Of a DNA stretch of 64,000 nucleotides, positions 1-12,500 are shown one piece after another. The notes under the pieces were generated by a model. That model was not told where the DNA came from, ran no database searches, and saw nothing but the letters and a program-made list of their open reading frames with translations. Source of the DNA: Oasisia sp. SBJ-2009 (lineage: Eukaryota > Annelida > Polychaeta > Sabellida > Siboglinidae). The stretch is taken from positions 31,919,251 through 31,983,250 of the forward strand of contig OZ024862.1 in NCBI GenBank assembly GCA_964017155.1. The letters are read 5' to 3'. The position numbers and the translations under genes are program-made. Numbering within the stretch: the stretch's first letter is position 1; every line of letters begins with the position of its first letter.

Positions 1-380
1 TTTCCATGTACATTTGGCAAATTTTGATTCCGTCTATGTCATTTAGTAAACATACAAAATTTCAATACTCTTCAGTAAATATTCACTAAATTATGAACAC
101 CCGGAAATACTATTTAGCCCATTATAACAAATATGATAAAGATTGCAAAACTGCAGATCTCTACCAAAGTTTGGAACACCATAAAATCAGATAATTCTAA
201 GATGGTGTCGTGGTAAGTTGTCAGATCCTTTTTTTCATCTGATAAAAAAAACACCCATGAAAGGTTGAAAGAAGACAACCAAGCACACAGCTCTAGAACT
301 AACAGGGTGTATTTTCCTACAATCCTGTGGAATAAGAAAGAGGATAAAGTAGAGTGAGTGACAAAGTGTGTTCAACTAAC

Positions 381-2228
381 CTTGGCGGCTGGCCAGAGAC
401 CTGTGACGACCTGACGGATGCGACACACGACATCTTCACGCATCTGCTGTTCGTTGGGCTGTGGAGACATGTATGTGAAGAAGTCCCTGATTTCATGATG
501 CAGCCTGTGAAACACATAGTGCAGCAGCATACTGACAACTGAATACACATGTGCTGCCCAAAACGGTATACACAAACTTCTATGTTTGAAATGCTGATAA
601 AACTATGAATCCATGCATGTTGACTACGTTCAGACTTCCAATCACAACACCTGACTACACAGAATGCTGTCTGGATGTTGTGATGTCAAATGTACAACTG
701 CCATCTATCAATTGGTCAGTGGCCCAGCTAAGCAGATTGATAAAAGGTGTGACAAACTGTCTACCTTGTTGGCAGTGAGTGACATCTGGCTTCAAAACCT
801 GAGCCAATCTTACTCTTAGGAGCCTACCAGACTGAACAATTGAAGCCAATCAGCACTGGTTACAATGTGCTGCTCAATTATGTACCCACATCTTGCTAAA
901 CATTGTGTCTCCTTTTTAAATTTAAAGACCACCTTCATTTGATTGAAGATTTGCTTCATTTTGGGAGTAATTACTATCATACAGACTGAGGTGGACAGAG
1001 AAGTAACTGTGTAGTACAGTAGTGCAACTGAGTGGGATTAGGAGATGTATGTAGATAGACAGAGAATGGGATGGGAGAGGTATTTATGGGACAAGTAGTG
1101 AATAAATTAATCAACCAGATTTATAACAATAAATCTTGTACTAACTGTGCATGGTAGTACAGTTAATACTACTATTTCTAGTTTTGGTCTAGTTAAGCTG
1201 TTTTATATGACTGATATTTCATTAATTTGAATTTTAGGAAAACATGACGAGGATATTTTAAATTTATACTATTGAATCTTATATTTTTGCTTAATCATTT
1301 TTTATTAATGTTTTTTTGTACCAAATAATTCACAAATTAGTATTTAATGTTTAGCAAACATCAATACGCTTCAAGTTCTATGTATGCAATGTCAATAATA
1401 AAATTAACATGTTATACATAATTAACACTGACCACTAGTAGGCACTACAAGTAACAAGTCTACATGATTATTCAGTCACAGTTTACGAGTAAAACTCGTA
1501 AACTTGTACTTATCTGACAATTTTGATCTTTAAGTAAGTAGTAAATGTATTCTTGACAGTCTTAAAACTAATTTGCATCACAACGTAGGAGAATCATTAG
1601 TAAACCTTTTCTGGTAAATCTAACTTGGATAGTAAGTTCAAAATGTCCAATGTCTGAATACACAGCGTGACACTGACAGTCACCGGCCCAGCCCCCGTCA
1701 TTCCGTCAATGCCGCAGCCGGCAACATAAATCTAGATATGGAGTCTAGCCACCGCCTACCACTACCAGCTGCGCAGTTCAGCATTACTTGTTTTTAATAA
1801 TACGCTACGCTAACTTTTAACAAATTATTAATTTGTTTTATCTAAAAGTCACATTGTAGAACATACCGAACAACCGCGTTTGCTTCGGGAGAATAGATCT
1901 TGCCTCGCGGAATCCACGGGGTCAATCCGCCATCTTCACGTAATAAACGAACATTTGAGGAGTGATTTAGTCCATATGTGCTCGCTTTGTTGTCCCTCTT
2001 TCGTTTCTGTAGGAGCTGATTGTGATAATTGTTTTGACAATTCGATGGTCCCTGTTTCTGGTCTAGTCTGTTTGTGTAATTTAAAGGGATAAATTCCACA
2101 TTTTTCTGATCCACATTCGGCGAATTATTGTTGAGATGCATGTTTCTCACGGTTTCCCAGTGTCTGGTCCACTGATCGTGTGCCTTTCCAAGCTGCTCCG
2201 GCGGAACCCAAGCAATTCTGGGATCCAT
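381..2228 (-). CDS. TENT4: TENT4 (PAPD5/PAPD7) non-canonical poly(A) polymerase, N-terminal part
   Basis: Terminal nucleotidyltransferase 4 enzymes add mixed or poly(A) tails to RNAs in the nucleus and cytoplasm. Two exons are seen. Exon 1 (2228-1867) opens with MDPRIAWVPPEQLGKAHDQW, matching the conserved TENT4 N-terminus, and carries KRKRDNKASTYGLN and a TPW...YSPEA segment like the vertebrate proteins. It ends at a GTATGT donor in phase 2. Exon 2 (504-381) follows a TTTCACAG acceptor and encodes LHHEIRDFFTYMSPQP and a stretch ending GLWPAAK, the start of the nucleotidyltransferase region, before a GTTAGT donor. The catalytic aspartates and PAP-associated domain lie beyond the left edge. 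The glycine/serine-rich insert of vertebrate TENT4A is absent and replaced by a short Asn/Gln-rich stretch. Whether this is a single pre-duplication TENT4 or the A or B type cannot be told here. Confidence 0.86.
505..1866 (-). other. Intron 1 of TENT4
   Basis: This is AT-rich intronic sequence between the GTATGT donor and the TTTCACAG acceptor. A short GC-richer island lies near 1680-1780. I see no coding segment, RNA gene or recognisable repeat in it. Confidence 0.6.
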
Positions 2229-2874
2229 GCACCTTGATGTTTAATTGTCGCCGTAATTGTCTGTGTATTTCACGTGCTTGAAGCCATTCTTTTAATAACC
2301 TTGATTACCGAAACGAGCCGTTTCAAAACCGTCCAGAAACAAGCCCGTCCTCCTTGCACATGCGCGACCGCTCTGGTTTTAAAGTCATGCCCCGGACCGT
2401 GCATAGTTATTCGTTTCAGGATTATTAAGGACACAGCAGGCCCAGAGTAGAGCGGTCGATTTGCATACGATCAGCCGCAAAATATGTGCTGCAATTTAGG
2501 TGCATAGTCATAGATTACTCATCAATATGTAACGTTTATAGCGCAGTCATGGATTTTGTCTAACACTAAGCAAACATTGATATGTAAAATATAATCTAGT
2601 TGAACTATAAAAGGCTAAACTACATGTTTTATATGAATAATGGCAGTATAGTGTGGCCCTGGTTTTGCCTTTGGCCTGGCTCCAGACTATACAAATCACA
2701 GGTACATGTATACCAGCCATTAAGAGAAGTAGGCCCCTGGTCATTAAATGTTAATATAAAATTTAAATAAAAACATTCCAAATTCGATTTGTGTTCAAGA
2801 TAAAAAATGTATGATAAAAGTTTGCGTTGTGTGATCAAAGTTGATTATAATAAATAACACTATTTGTCTACATC
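2229..2874. other. Upstream region of TENT4
   Basis: Sequence upstream of the TENT4 start codon. The first 200 bp are GC-richer than the surroundings and contain GCACATGCGC (around 2356), close to an NRF1-type palindrome and plausible for a housekeeping promoter. The rest is AT-rich with no supported gene. Confidence 0.3.
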
Positions 2875-3335
2875 ATACCCTTGGCAAAAAAAACTTAACA
2901 TTTTCTATAGAATATTCTATAGGATTTTTGCTTATAGTTTTCTATAGGATTTTCGCCAATAGTTTTCTATAGAAAAATCTATAGAATTCTTTAGAAAACT
3001 ATAGAAAAATCTATAGAATTCTTTAGAAAACTTTAGGCCACACAAAATCTATAGAAAATTCTGTAGATTTCTATAGAATTCTGTAGAAAACTATAGAAAA
3101 ATCTAAAAACAAATATAGACAACTTTAGGCCACACAAAATCTATAGAATTCTGTAGAATTCTATAGAAAACTGCAAAATTCTATAGAATTCTATAGAATT
3201 CTATAGATTTCTATAGAATTCTATGGAATTCTATAGAATTCTATAGAATTCTATAGAATTCTATAGAATTCTATAGAATTCTATAGAATTCTATAGAAAT
3301 CTATAGTTTTCTATAGAATTTTTTGCCAAGGGTAT
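2875..3335. repeat. 461-bp element: 17-bp inverted ends around a TTCTATAGAA satellite
   Basis: The left end reads ATACCCTTGGCAAAAAA and the right end is its exact reverse complement. Between them lie dozens of copies of the 10-bp palindrome TTCTATAGAA, regular at 3170-3310 and degenerate elsewhere. Inverted ends suggest a non-autonomous DNA transposon whose interior is a palindromic microsatellite. No clear target-site duplication was found and no coding capacity is present. Confidence 0.75.
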
Positions 3336-6300
3336 CTCTAGCAAAAAAACATGCAGAGGCGCATTACACTTTACGGGAATATATAGATTGTTTGCAAGAA
3401 AAGTAAATGAAATTATACATGAAATTGTTTATGTGTCTATATAATGGCACTGACATATGCATAACTGTATTCAACAATCGCACAGCATGTATTCAAATTT
3501 AAGTGGGATTTGCTCACCTCGAACTGCTTTATGTAGAGGATTTACTTTACCTATATTAGAACAGTGAGCTTTCAAAACCAAACAACTGAATGGATATGTG
3601 TGAAAGTCATGTGAAGCTTTAAATGATTAACTCCACCTACAATTAATAGTAACTACAAAGCGGGGGGGGGGGGTGTTAAACCAACAGATACTGGCACCGA
3701 GATCTCACACTAGGAGGCGGGCCTGGAGATGCAGGGTCTACTGGGATGACACCAATGCACACATGGTGCTGTTGTGACATGGCTAGGTGTGTGCATGTGT
3801 GGTGTGTCTAATGTTCTAGTACACAGTGAGTTTAAACTCAACAGAAAAGGCAGCTAGAACCAAAGATTGAGTGGTTATTCTTGTAAAAAATTCCATTACT
3901 ACTAAATAATTCCATGTCAACACCAATAACGAAGCATAAATCCATGGCATCAGCCGCACAGTAGATGCTCAACAGTTGAAGATGTCTAACATGTACTGCC
4001 CACCTGACAGAGCTAAATTGACCACATAGATAATAGCCAGTGGTTTTAGTTGGATATGAAAGCAGCTGGCAGAAGAGGAGAAGTTGAACACTGGCAAGCT
4101 GAAAACAATCTTCAGCTTGTGAAGCAGCAATGCTCAAGACTCGTCAGTCAACAACCATGTGTTTCATTCAGGAATGAGCAAGCTATCAAGTGTTTAAAGG
4201 GCATTTATTTTATTGTAACATCGTGACGAAATGGTTTTTATTATTATGTTATTGAAACAACTATCGTCAATCCGTGTTGCAACTGTCCACTTTTTGTGGA
4301 CAGTTGTAAATACTCATATATCACTAGTGTGGAACCATGATTTTATTTTGAATGATGTAACAGAGTGTTGTTGTTAGCTTCAGAGCAAAGAGAGCAACAC
4401 AGAAGTTAAGATGCTGTACAATGTATACAACATTAACAGTTCATAGACCTTTATTGGAGCTCAACACGTTCAGATGATAGAGATGTTGCATGTTCATTTG
4501 TTGTTTGATACAATAAGATATACATTATAACATATATAATTATTGTATGGTTGAAAATTTTTGTTATTATATCAATCAACAAAAAGATTTGAACTATCAC
4601 TCACAATTTGTGCTCCCAATAAATGTCTACCTGTGTTAACTTTGTATAAGCTAGCTATGTACATTGCACAGCTGCTTAGCTTCTATTGTTTGTTTAGTCT
4701 GCAAGTGTTTCACACATTATTATACATCTAGGTATATTAGCTCAGTTGCAAGAGCTGTCTTAACTGGCTTCTTAACACCTCTGATCAAATAAACAGGTAA
4801 TGCTCTTAGGTCAATTTGTGCTCTAAGGATTGAATGGACTCCTATTGTTCTACTGTTCTCATGTGCTCTTGAGCAAATACTTGATAATTGAAGCCATCAA
4901 CAACTCACGGTACAAAATAAAACCAATGGGTTTACAATGGAATTACAATACATAGTTGTTCTTTAACTTAGTAATGGAAACAAGTTTTTCATAAATCAGA
5001 ATTTCACTATATATAAAATAATGGCTTTAATATTTTTTTACGAATGTAGTATTTCAGATAAAACCACAAAACACTGTGTAGCTCACACCTATCAATAAAA
5101 CATCCAAACAATTTCTCCCAAATGTCTTTAACAAGATTTGACCAATTGCAATTGACAAGTGCTTTATAATGTGCTTACTTTTTCTACAGTATTTATTTCA
5201 TTTAAATCTTTTGAATACAATTCAGAGGTTCAGCAAGTTTCTGTGTTATAAAAGAAAAATGTAAGTTCTTATATAAATTAAAATAAATCATGGTGCAGTG
5301 TTTAGGAAATCCTCAAAGAACCTTACACTTTACTTCTTCACAGACCTGTTCAGTCGAATACATCTCAACTCCTCTAGATAGAAAGCATTACAATTTTACA
5401 CAAAAATATCCACCACTGTCTATTGCAAGCTACTCTTTCATAGAACTGAGGGAAGTGGAATAATGTAGAGTGAATGAACTTGCCCAAGGTTTGACTCGAC
5501 GACACAGCATTTGAACTCAGGTTCTCTAGACTGATATAACAAGGTACGTGATGCTTCATCAAAGCAACTGTCCAGATGCAAGGTGTATTGAACTACAGCA
5601 CAGCTGGAAAAAGGGGAAATAATGTATTCTCGGCCTGTTTGTTTTGTTGTTTTTTATCTTTGTTATATTTAGTTAAATATTTTACTTTTTATAGTATTGA
5701 TATTCTGAAAATAGTTTTGTATCTAACTGGATATTCTCTGGTAATTTTAGCAGGAAGGGTGCTAATTAAATAAGTTGTATTCCATCGCAATTTTCTGTTG
5801 GTCTGGCATTGGAACCATGAAACTTCAAAAGTATTTGCAGGATTTATGCCTCTGCAAGTAATATAAGTATGGAGTAATCCAATGTCTTTTATCACTTGGC
5901 CATTGCACAGTACACAACATTCACATGTTTAACACAGATCACTTATTCGTGTGTTAACTGTATAGCCCATCCTTTTGGAAGCAGTTTATAGAGTTTGTGC
6001 TGCGGCTGTTCGATTTGTGTGAAGAAATGTTCACATAACTGCACACGTCTCTCTTTCAAAGTCAGCTGTGCATTCATGAGTTCGATCTATAGCTTTTCTA
6101 ACTACCTTGACCCATGCAGGCAGTCCTAGCCTCTCTAGGATATATACCCAGCCCTGCCCCTGGCCTGCATGTGCTCGAGCCTCAAGTCTAATCTATAAGA
6201 CTTCTGAAAATTATAGAACCAAAGTTCAGTAATGTAGTGGCGCATACATGGAAAGCATCTTTTCATTATACTAACATAGCCTATGTTATTTTGTAAATGA

Positions 6301-6410
6301 ACAACGACATTAATAATCGTCTTCGAACATTTGTAAACATCGTTCTTTGCAACGTGTATTTTGCCATTTATGCACCCCGTAGCAATTTGCACCCCCTGAC
6401 TTCGAAGCAC
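3336..6410. other. Intergenic DNA, no supported gene
   Basis: AT-rich sequence between TENT4 and PPP4R1. It includes a 12-nt G run at 3662-3673 and, near 5340-5400, a stretch resembling 48200-48260 (CAGACCTGTTCA followed by ATCTCA and GAAAGCATT), so probably a member of the same interspersed repeat. Short open frames on the minus strand (3838-4137 and 6135-6410) show no recognisable domain. Confidence 0.5.
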
Positions 6411-6479
6411 CGCAACGGATGACTCATCGACACTTTCCGTAAGGCGTCGACTATTTCCGCCAAAGAGGATTACAAATTT

Positions 6480-6566
6480 GTATGAACCAATCAGAGCCTA
6501 GCTGGGACGATGCGCCAACCAATAAAAGTACTCATGTCAAATCTTATGGTTATTCCAATATGGCGG
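6480..6566 (+). promoter_or_regulatory. PPP4R1 proximal promoter: two CCAAT boxes and a YY1-like site over the start codon
   Basis: CCAAT occurs at 6487-6491 and 6519-6523 just upstream of the PPP4R1 ATG at 6560. The start codon lies inside AATATGGCGG, which resembles the YY1 consensus AAnATGGCGGC often found at starts of TATA-less housekeeping genes. No TATA box is seen. The transcription start is not determined. Confidence 0.45.
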
Positions 6567-9500
6567 GTAAGACTAATTCGCATTTGTTCGTTTTAATTGT
6601 GAGATTTCCTTAAAATTTCAAATGGCTAATGAAGGATTTGTTATCTTCAGATATAGAACTTTATCAAGAGGATTCGCTGGATGATGGTACGTGTTTTATA
6701 TTCCTTCAAGCAACATCCTTATCTCGCGAGTTTTTGTTTTTTGTGCATCATTGAAATATCTGCGCCATCGCGCATCATTTAAACGCTTACGTACACTGTA
6801 ATGTGCTTTGTGTAGTCAGTATAACCGCACCCGTTTGATGCTACGATTTTCAAAGATCAGGAATATAGCATATTCGTGTATTGGTGAATACCACAGAGTC
6901 GGAAACGTGCGCGAGAATTGGGTCGATACGATACGGATTACAACAACCGTGCGCCAAATGGTCACGTGACCGCCGAGTTCCCTTTGACCTTCCTAACCTC
7001 GAATGTTCGAACGCACTTTTTGTTATTATTTATTTACATTAATCCAGATAAACATAAGCCATCCTATAATGTAGCAGCGACTGCAGGTTATCTTATCAAA
7101 TTAAACTGAGTATATGAACGTGATACTGATAATTCGCATGATTTGTAAAGCCAAACAATGGAGCCTGGAGGGACCTGTTAAAAGTAGGTCAAGTCCCGTG
7201 TGCTTCTGTTTTTGTTTGGATCGCGCGGGCTGTTGACGTGTTTATTTTTGTACCTGACATTTGTTGGAATTGGTGAATGAAACATTTATTTATTTCTGAG
7301 TGTGTAGTACAGTCTTTTAGCGTGATGTGTGAAGCAAGCTGTACTGAATCATACAAAATTAGATAGTTGACAGCGCCAGTGGCAGCGCAGTGGCTTGTGA
7401 TGCATGTTGTCATTGTTCACTATTTGGGTGTCCAAGCCTGTTCACTGACACTGGTGCACCGTTATGAGGATGCATATTAATTAAATGAATGAGTTTGAAC
7501 TAATCATAGGTATTTGTAAATTCTATGCATGTTTATATTGTGTAAATAAACGGTTTTAATGCACATAAACTGTCACCAAGCTTGATTTGTTTGATCATAT
7601 TTAAGGTTCATTATTTTTGATAGTATTGTTTGAATATAGGCTTGGATTAAATTTTACAGAATCTTTACTAATGCGATTATTGCTATTTTAAATGGATTTT
7701 GCGGTTCTTAATAATTATTTGGTCTCTATTAGAAATGTTTATACAGTTATTTTCTTATTCTGATTTTTCATTGTGCAAAACCCCTACTGGGGCATCACGT
7801 GTGTAACTTATTAACAATAAGGGCCTGTATTTAATTAAGATTCATAAATAATATTAAAATGTCTTGTAATACTATGCATCGTTATTTTTACCACAGTTAG
7901 ACCATTATCCGGGGTTCCTATATTAACACAGTCATTCAATCACCATTACACCTGCATGTGCGCAAAATTCACCCAGCTGCCAGTGAATCTGCTTATAAGA
8001 ATGATTATTTGGAAAATTAGTGCACTTGTACCCAAGATCCGCATTACATTAACACCTCAAGGACATTGTTTTCAGCTTTATTGTTGTTAGCATTAGCAGC
8101 TGGAGGATTATCTAAATATTCACAATTCAGAGTAATGCAGACATGTCTGCATTTGTATGGAATTGATCCATGTCTGACTGCATACGTCACTGTTAGTACC
8201 TACAAAATTCTAATTGTGAAACAACTAATAATAATGTAAAAAAAATCTGTTTGTAGTATGTATGTTAATAATTGTCTAATGTAAGTTATTGGAGCCAGTA
8301 TGATTGTAAAATGTGAATGCTGTGTTAATTGTAAGGCATGAAGAACTTATTATCATGTCAAAGCTCTGCCATTATGCAGGATTATACTCAACTAGCTAAC
8401 TTATATTTAAAAAAATGAAAAGGTCCATGTAGTTCCATGCTATAAACTTTTTAAATTGCTCCAGTTTAGGGGAATGTCTTAATTCTTAAACTAGATACAG
8501 CTATTGCAGTATGATTTACTTACTTTGGAGCAGTTTTTTCGAAGCGAGTAATCATACTGCAATAAACCATTCTTGGAACCATGAACAATATATTTACTAT
8601 AGATACAGCTAATTCAATGCAATTGTTTTGAACAGTCGTAACACATTAAGGCTGTGAATAAGCTGCACCAGGTTTATTAGTATCATTGAACTTTGTTATA
8701 CAGCTGCACTAGGCTTTGTTGTATTATATTGCCTTTTGGATGTGTTATTTCATGATCGGTTGTGTACAGGTTGCATTCGTTGTCATACGTGGTCTTTGAG
8801 TTTGACAGTAGTAATTAGTAAATGTGGCAGACTATTGATGCCCGTTATTGAGAATATTCTTGTTGTTCATGTAACCATTTTTGATAAGTTCATTTGAAAA
8901 TTAGGAAATTTAATATTTGATGGATACCAGGGCTTTATGCAGGATAAAATTATTGCCAGTCACATGTTTTGGTGGACACATGGATGTTAACTGGTTAACT
9001 GTTAAGCTTGTTTACAAACTTTCAAATTGTGCCTGATGACTAATGACACCATTTACACTCACTTTCAAGGCATAACTAACAATATCTATGGTCTTGGAAG
9101 GCTTTTTTGCTCCTTCATTTTTTTTACCTGTCCACCGTATTTCTACCTGTCCATATTCATTTTTACCCGTCCAAATGACGGGTGGACGGGTCTATACATA
9201 AAGCTATGATGGATACAGTTAATTAAAAAACAGTTTAGCCGTAATAATTTAGTTTGGGACTTTTGCGTCATCCACTTTTTTATATGTGGAAATGTGTATT
9301 TTTCATAATAGATCCAAAATCTGGCAAACTTTCCTTTATTTGAATGTTATTTTGGTTATTTGGGATGATGCCCAAGAACATTAAACTACTGAAAACGCTA
9401 AGCTAATGAAAGACAAACAGCTATATGATTGGCTCACTCTTGTTTTAATGACATAGCAGTTCTAACATTCAATTTTATGTTTAAAGTTTTTATTGATATG

Positions 9501-12500
9501 TGTACTATTTATGTATATTTAATGTGTTTATTTACTATTTCTAAATAAGGTTTATGTACTTTTTATTTATTTATAATATATATTTTATAGTTCTTTTTAA
9601 TTTAATGGCGCTCTGTATAAAGTGTACAAGAGCATTTCTGAATGGATTTGGGCACTGTAGAAATTCTTATAGTATTTAGTATAAAGTATTAGTATAATTA
9701 GTAGAATATTTAGTACAAGAATAGCTTTATCTAGAAACATGGGGACCTGTCATTTGGAGGGATGATGTCTGTTTTGGACGGGTAAAATGTGTAATTGGAC
9801 AGGTAAACATTTGAGGAACAATAAACGTGTAAAGTATATGTCAATTATGCTTTGGTAATGGATGTCACATCTCACACGTTTGCGTGGATTATTGTGTATT
9901 GTATTGTGGACATTATACTTGTCTAGAGTTGCTTCTGTGTATGCAAGTTCGGACGCATTTCTACTGGGAATTTTTTGGTCTGGCAAAATTATATTATGGG
10001 TAAAGGTCTGGTCAATGTAGTGCAGAGCTTGACATTAACTTCCAGAAAGCACTTTTCCAGTAGTACAAGTACTAGTTCATTTTATGGTGTTGGTTTTTTA
10101 TGTTTAATTTGTTTTATTGTAGGATGAGTTAATTTATGTTGTAAAAAAGTAAACTAGGAGATTGTTCAAACTGCTATAATAAACAGTGTATATTGGGACT
10201 TGTTTAGCTTGTCCCATCTGACTGTTTCTGACAAAGGCCCTGGACAATGTACTTGTCCGACATGGACAACTACATGTCCCGGGCAGGCCTCTGTTTTGAG
10301 CTACAGTAGCTGGCACATGAACAATAGCTGGCACATGAACAATTGGTATATCTGTATCTCACATATCTTGCTTGTTCATGAATTCAACAGTAACTATTTT
10401 AGAGTCCGGTGGTAGCTTACAAATATGTAATACTCAAATTTGGATGATTTTCACACCATGTAGTGTTATGCTCTGAATTATGCATCTATTGCTAAGTGCT
10501 TGACATAGACATGTCATATACAGCTGTTTCAGTGGACAGTTCTGTTATTCACCTTTCTGGTAAATATGACCTTGGTGGACTGATTTTATTCAGCGATTCA
10601 AAATCTTCATTTCTAAGACTAATCTACCATTAGCAATAACGGCACTAATATTGCAAGACACCAGTTGGTTACTTAGGATGCCTATGAAAGTATGAAATAT
10701 TTTTTATGTAAATATTCATATATATACGTTTGTCAGTCATTTTTAATGGGCAGATAGGCAGAGATAGCATACCGTGCTGAAAAAACAACTAAGCACTATC
10801 AACTAATATGATTCATTGTTGTGGTTTGCAATTAATATATGTGGCTGTTTGTCCCAATGAATAAAACATTATTAGCATACATCCACACAGTAATTATTGA
10901 TCTCTTAATCCTAGCAGGATTAAACCTTTTTATGAAATACATATGGATTATATTAATCAATCTTTAGTTATTATAATTTTATTATGGCAGTGTTTCATTA
11001 GCAATATAAAGTATACATTATTCAATCCGTTCAATGATCTGTGTCGGCCATATGCGTTCTCAGTCCAACAGTGATGTTCCCCTAAATTTCAGATCATAGC
11101 TCAGTCAGTAAATGGTAACCCGTGACTGAAGATCTGATGATGGGAACGTAACAACAATAAGTTGATAGATATGAAGAAAATTGCACTGCGTAACACTCAG
11201 CCATTCAGCAGTACCACGTGTCTGTCCTTTGACGTGAGTCGCCTGAATGCTTTATCAGTAGTTGTTGCTACACTTGTTATTCACGCATGAGTGTGCCGGC
11301 GGTATGAATACTACAGGTTCCCTCATGCTCCATTCATGCAGCCACTTGGCTACACACCAGTGACACAGCGCTGCACCTCTTTACCATTGACGTGTTACAT
11401 TTACACAGTGTGGTTTTCCCCAACAGGCAGCTCCGGCGAGATGAGCTTAGATGACCTAGAATCACCGGAGCTTAACCTCGAGGACGACTCGCAGGAGTGC
11501 GACCAGTGCAACCCTGATGACGACCTGTCAGCCATACAGAAGCTGGAGAGATACCTCAACAGTGAAAATGTCTACAGCAGGTAGTTATTGCGGTTCATTA
11601 GTCCATTTCAATTATGCCGTCATATGAACCTGTTGATGTATGATGTTGAATTGTCATCGCTTCATTTAATCTCAAAGTAGTTGTTGAATTATCTTTTTAT
11701 TTTACCGTTTATTTACTGTTGGCCTGATGTTTAGTTATTTGGTAGTTCACTGGTTTGCAGTGTACAGTTAAAATAAAATGTTCAACTATTAACATTTTGA
11801 ACTAGTTGGTGAGTTTTTACTTTTTATATCATATTGTGAATATTAAGAATATATTGTTTTTCTTATCATTGTACATAGGCAGGTTTTGTTATACTCGGCT
11901 GCAATGGAACATATGTAAATAAGTGCTCACTATCTTTAGAAGATGGTGGGTTCTAATGTCGTTACTGTTACCGATTTGTCTTTACCATGGACCATGATAC
12001 TCTACAGTCCTGATAAAGACTGGGGAAGACATGATACTGGTAAATGTAGTTTTTCATATATCACAGTAAGTGTCGACTTTCTATAGTTTGGCTCGTTCAT
12101 GTGGAACCATGTAAGTTACACGCTGGCTTGGATACAAACATGTCGTGATAACCACAATCAGCTTTTCCAGTTGCTTTTACTCTTACTTGGCACATTTCAC
12201 TAGAATTCTTTCTTGTTTGTTATGTATTTAATATTGGTTTGTCAATCATTTGTGGAGGCAGTTTGTATCAGGCAATACATTAGGGTGTGTGGCTCAGACT
12301 TGGTTCCATAATCAGCCCTCTCTCTGGATGTAGGTTATGATGGGCGTTATGTAAACATTATTGGGCGACCACCCAGAATGAGAAAGTGATTATTTATAGT
12401 TATATTAGTTATATAACACCTGTTGCATTATTACCGATACTTGATAACACTGATGACAAAACTTAGTTATGCATCCATTGACTGTTTTCTAGATGAAAAT

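Larger units (their letters stand above)
6687..11426 (+). other. PPP4R1 intron 2 (4.7 kb)
   Basis: Longest intron before the Mutator insertions. It contains the intact MITE at 8928-9208 and a decayed relative around 9715-9810. The rest is AT-rich with no supported gene. Short open frames here show no domain. Confidence 0.6.

Noticed and set aside
3838..4137. 99-codon minus-strand frame in the TENT4-PPP4R1 intergenic region
   Set aside because: No domain and no supporting splice or promoter signals.
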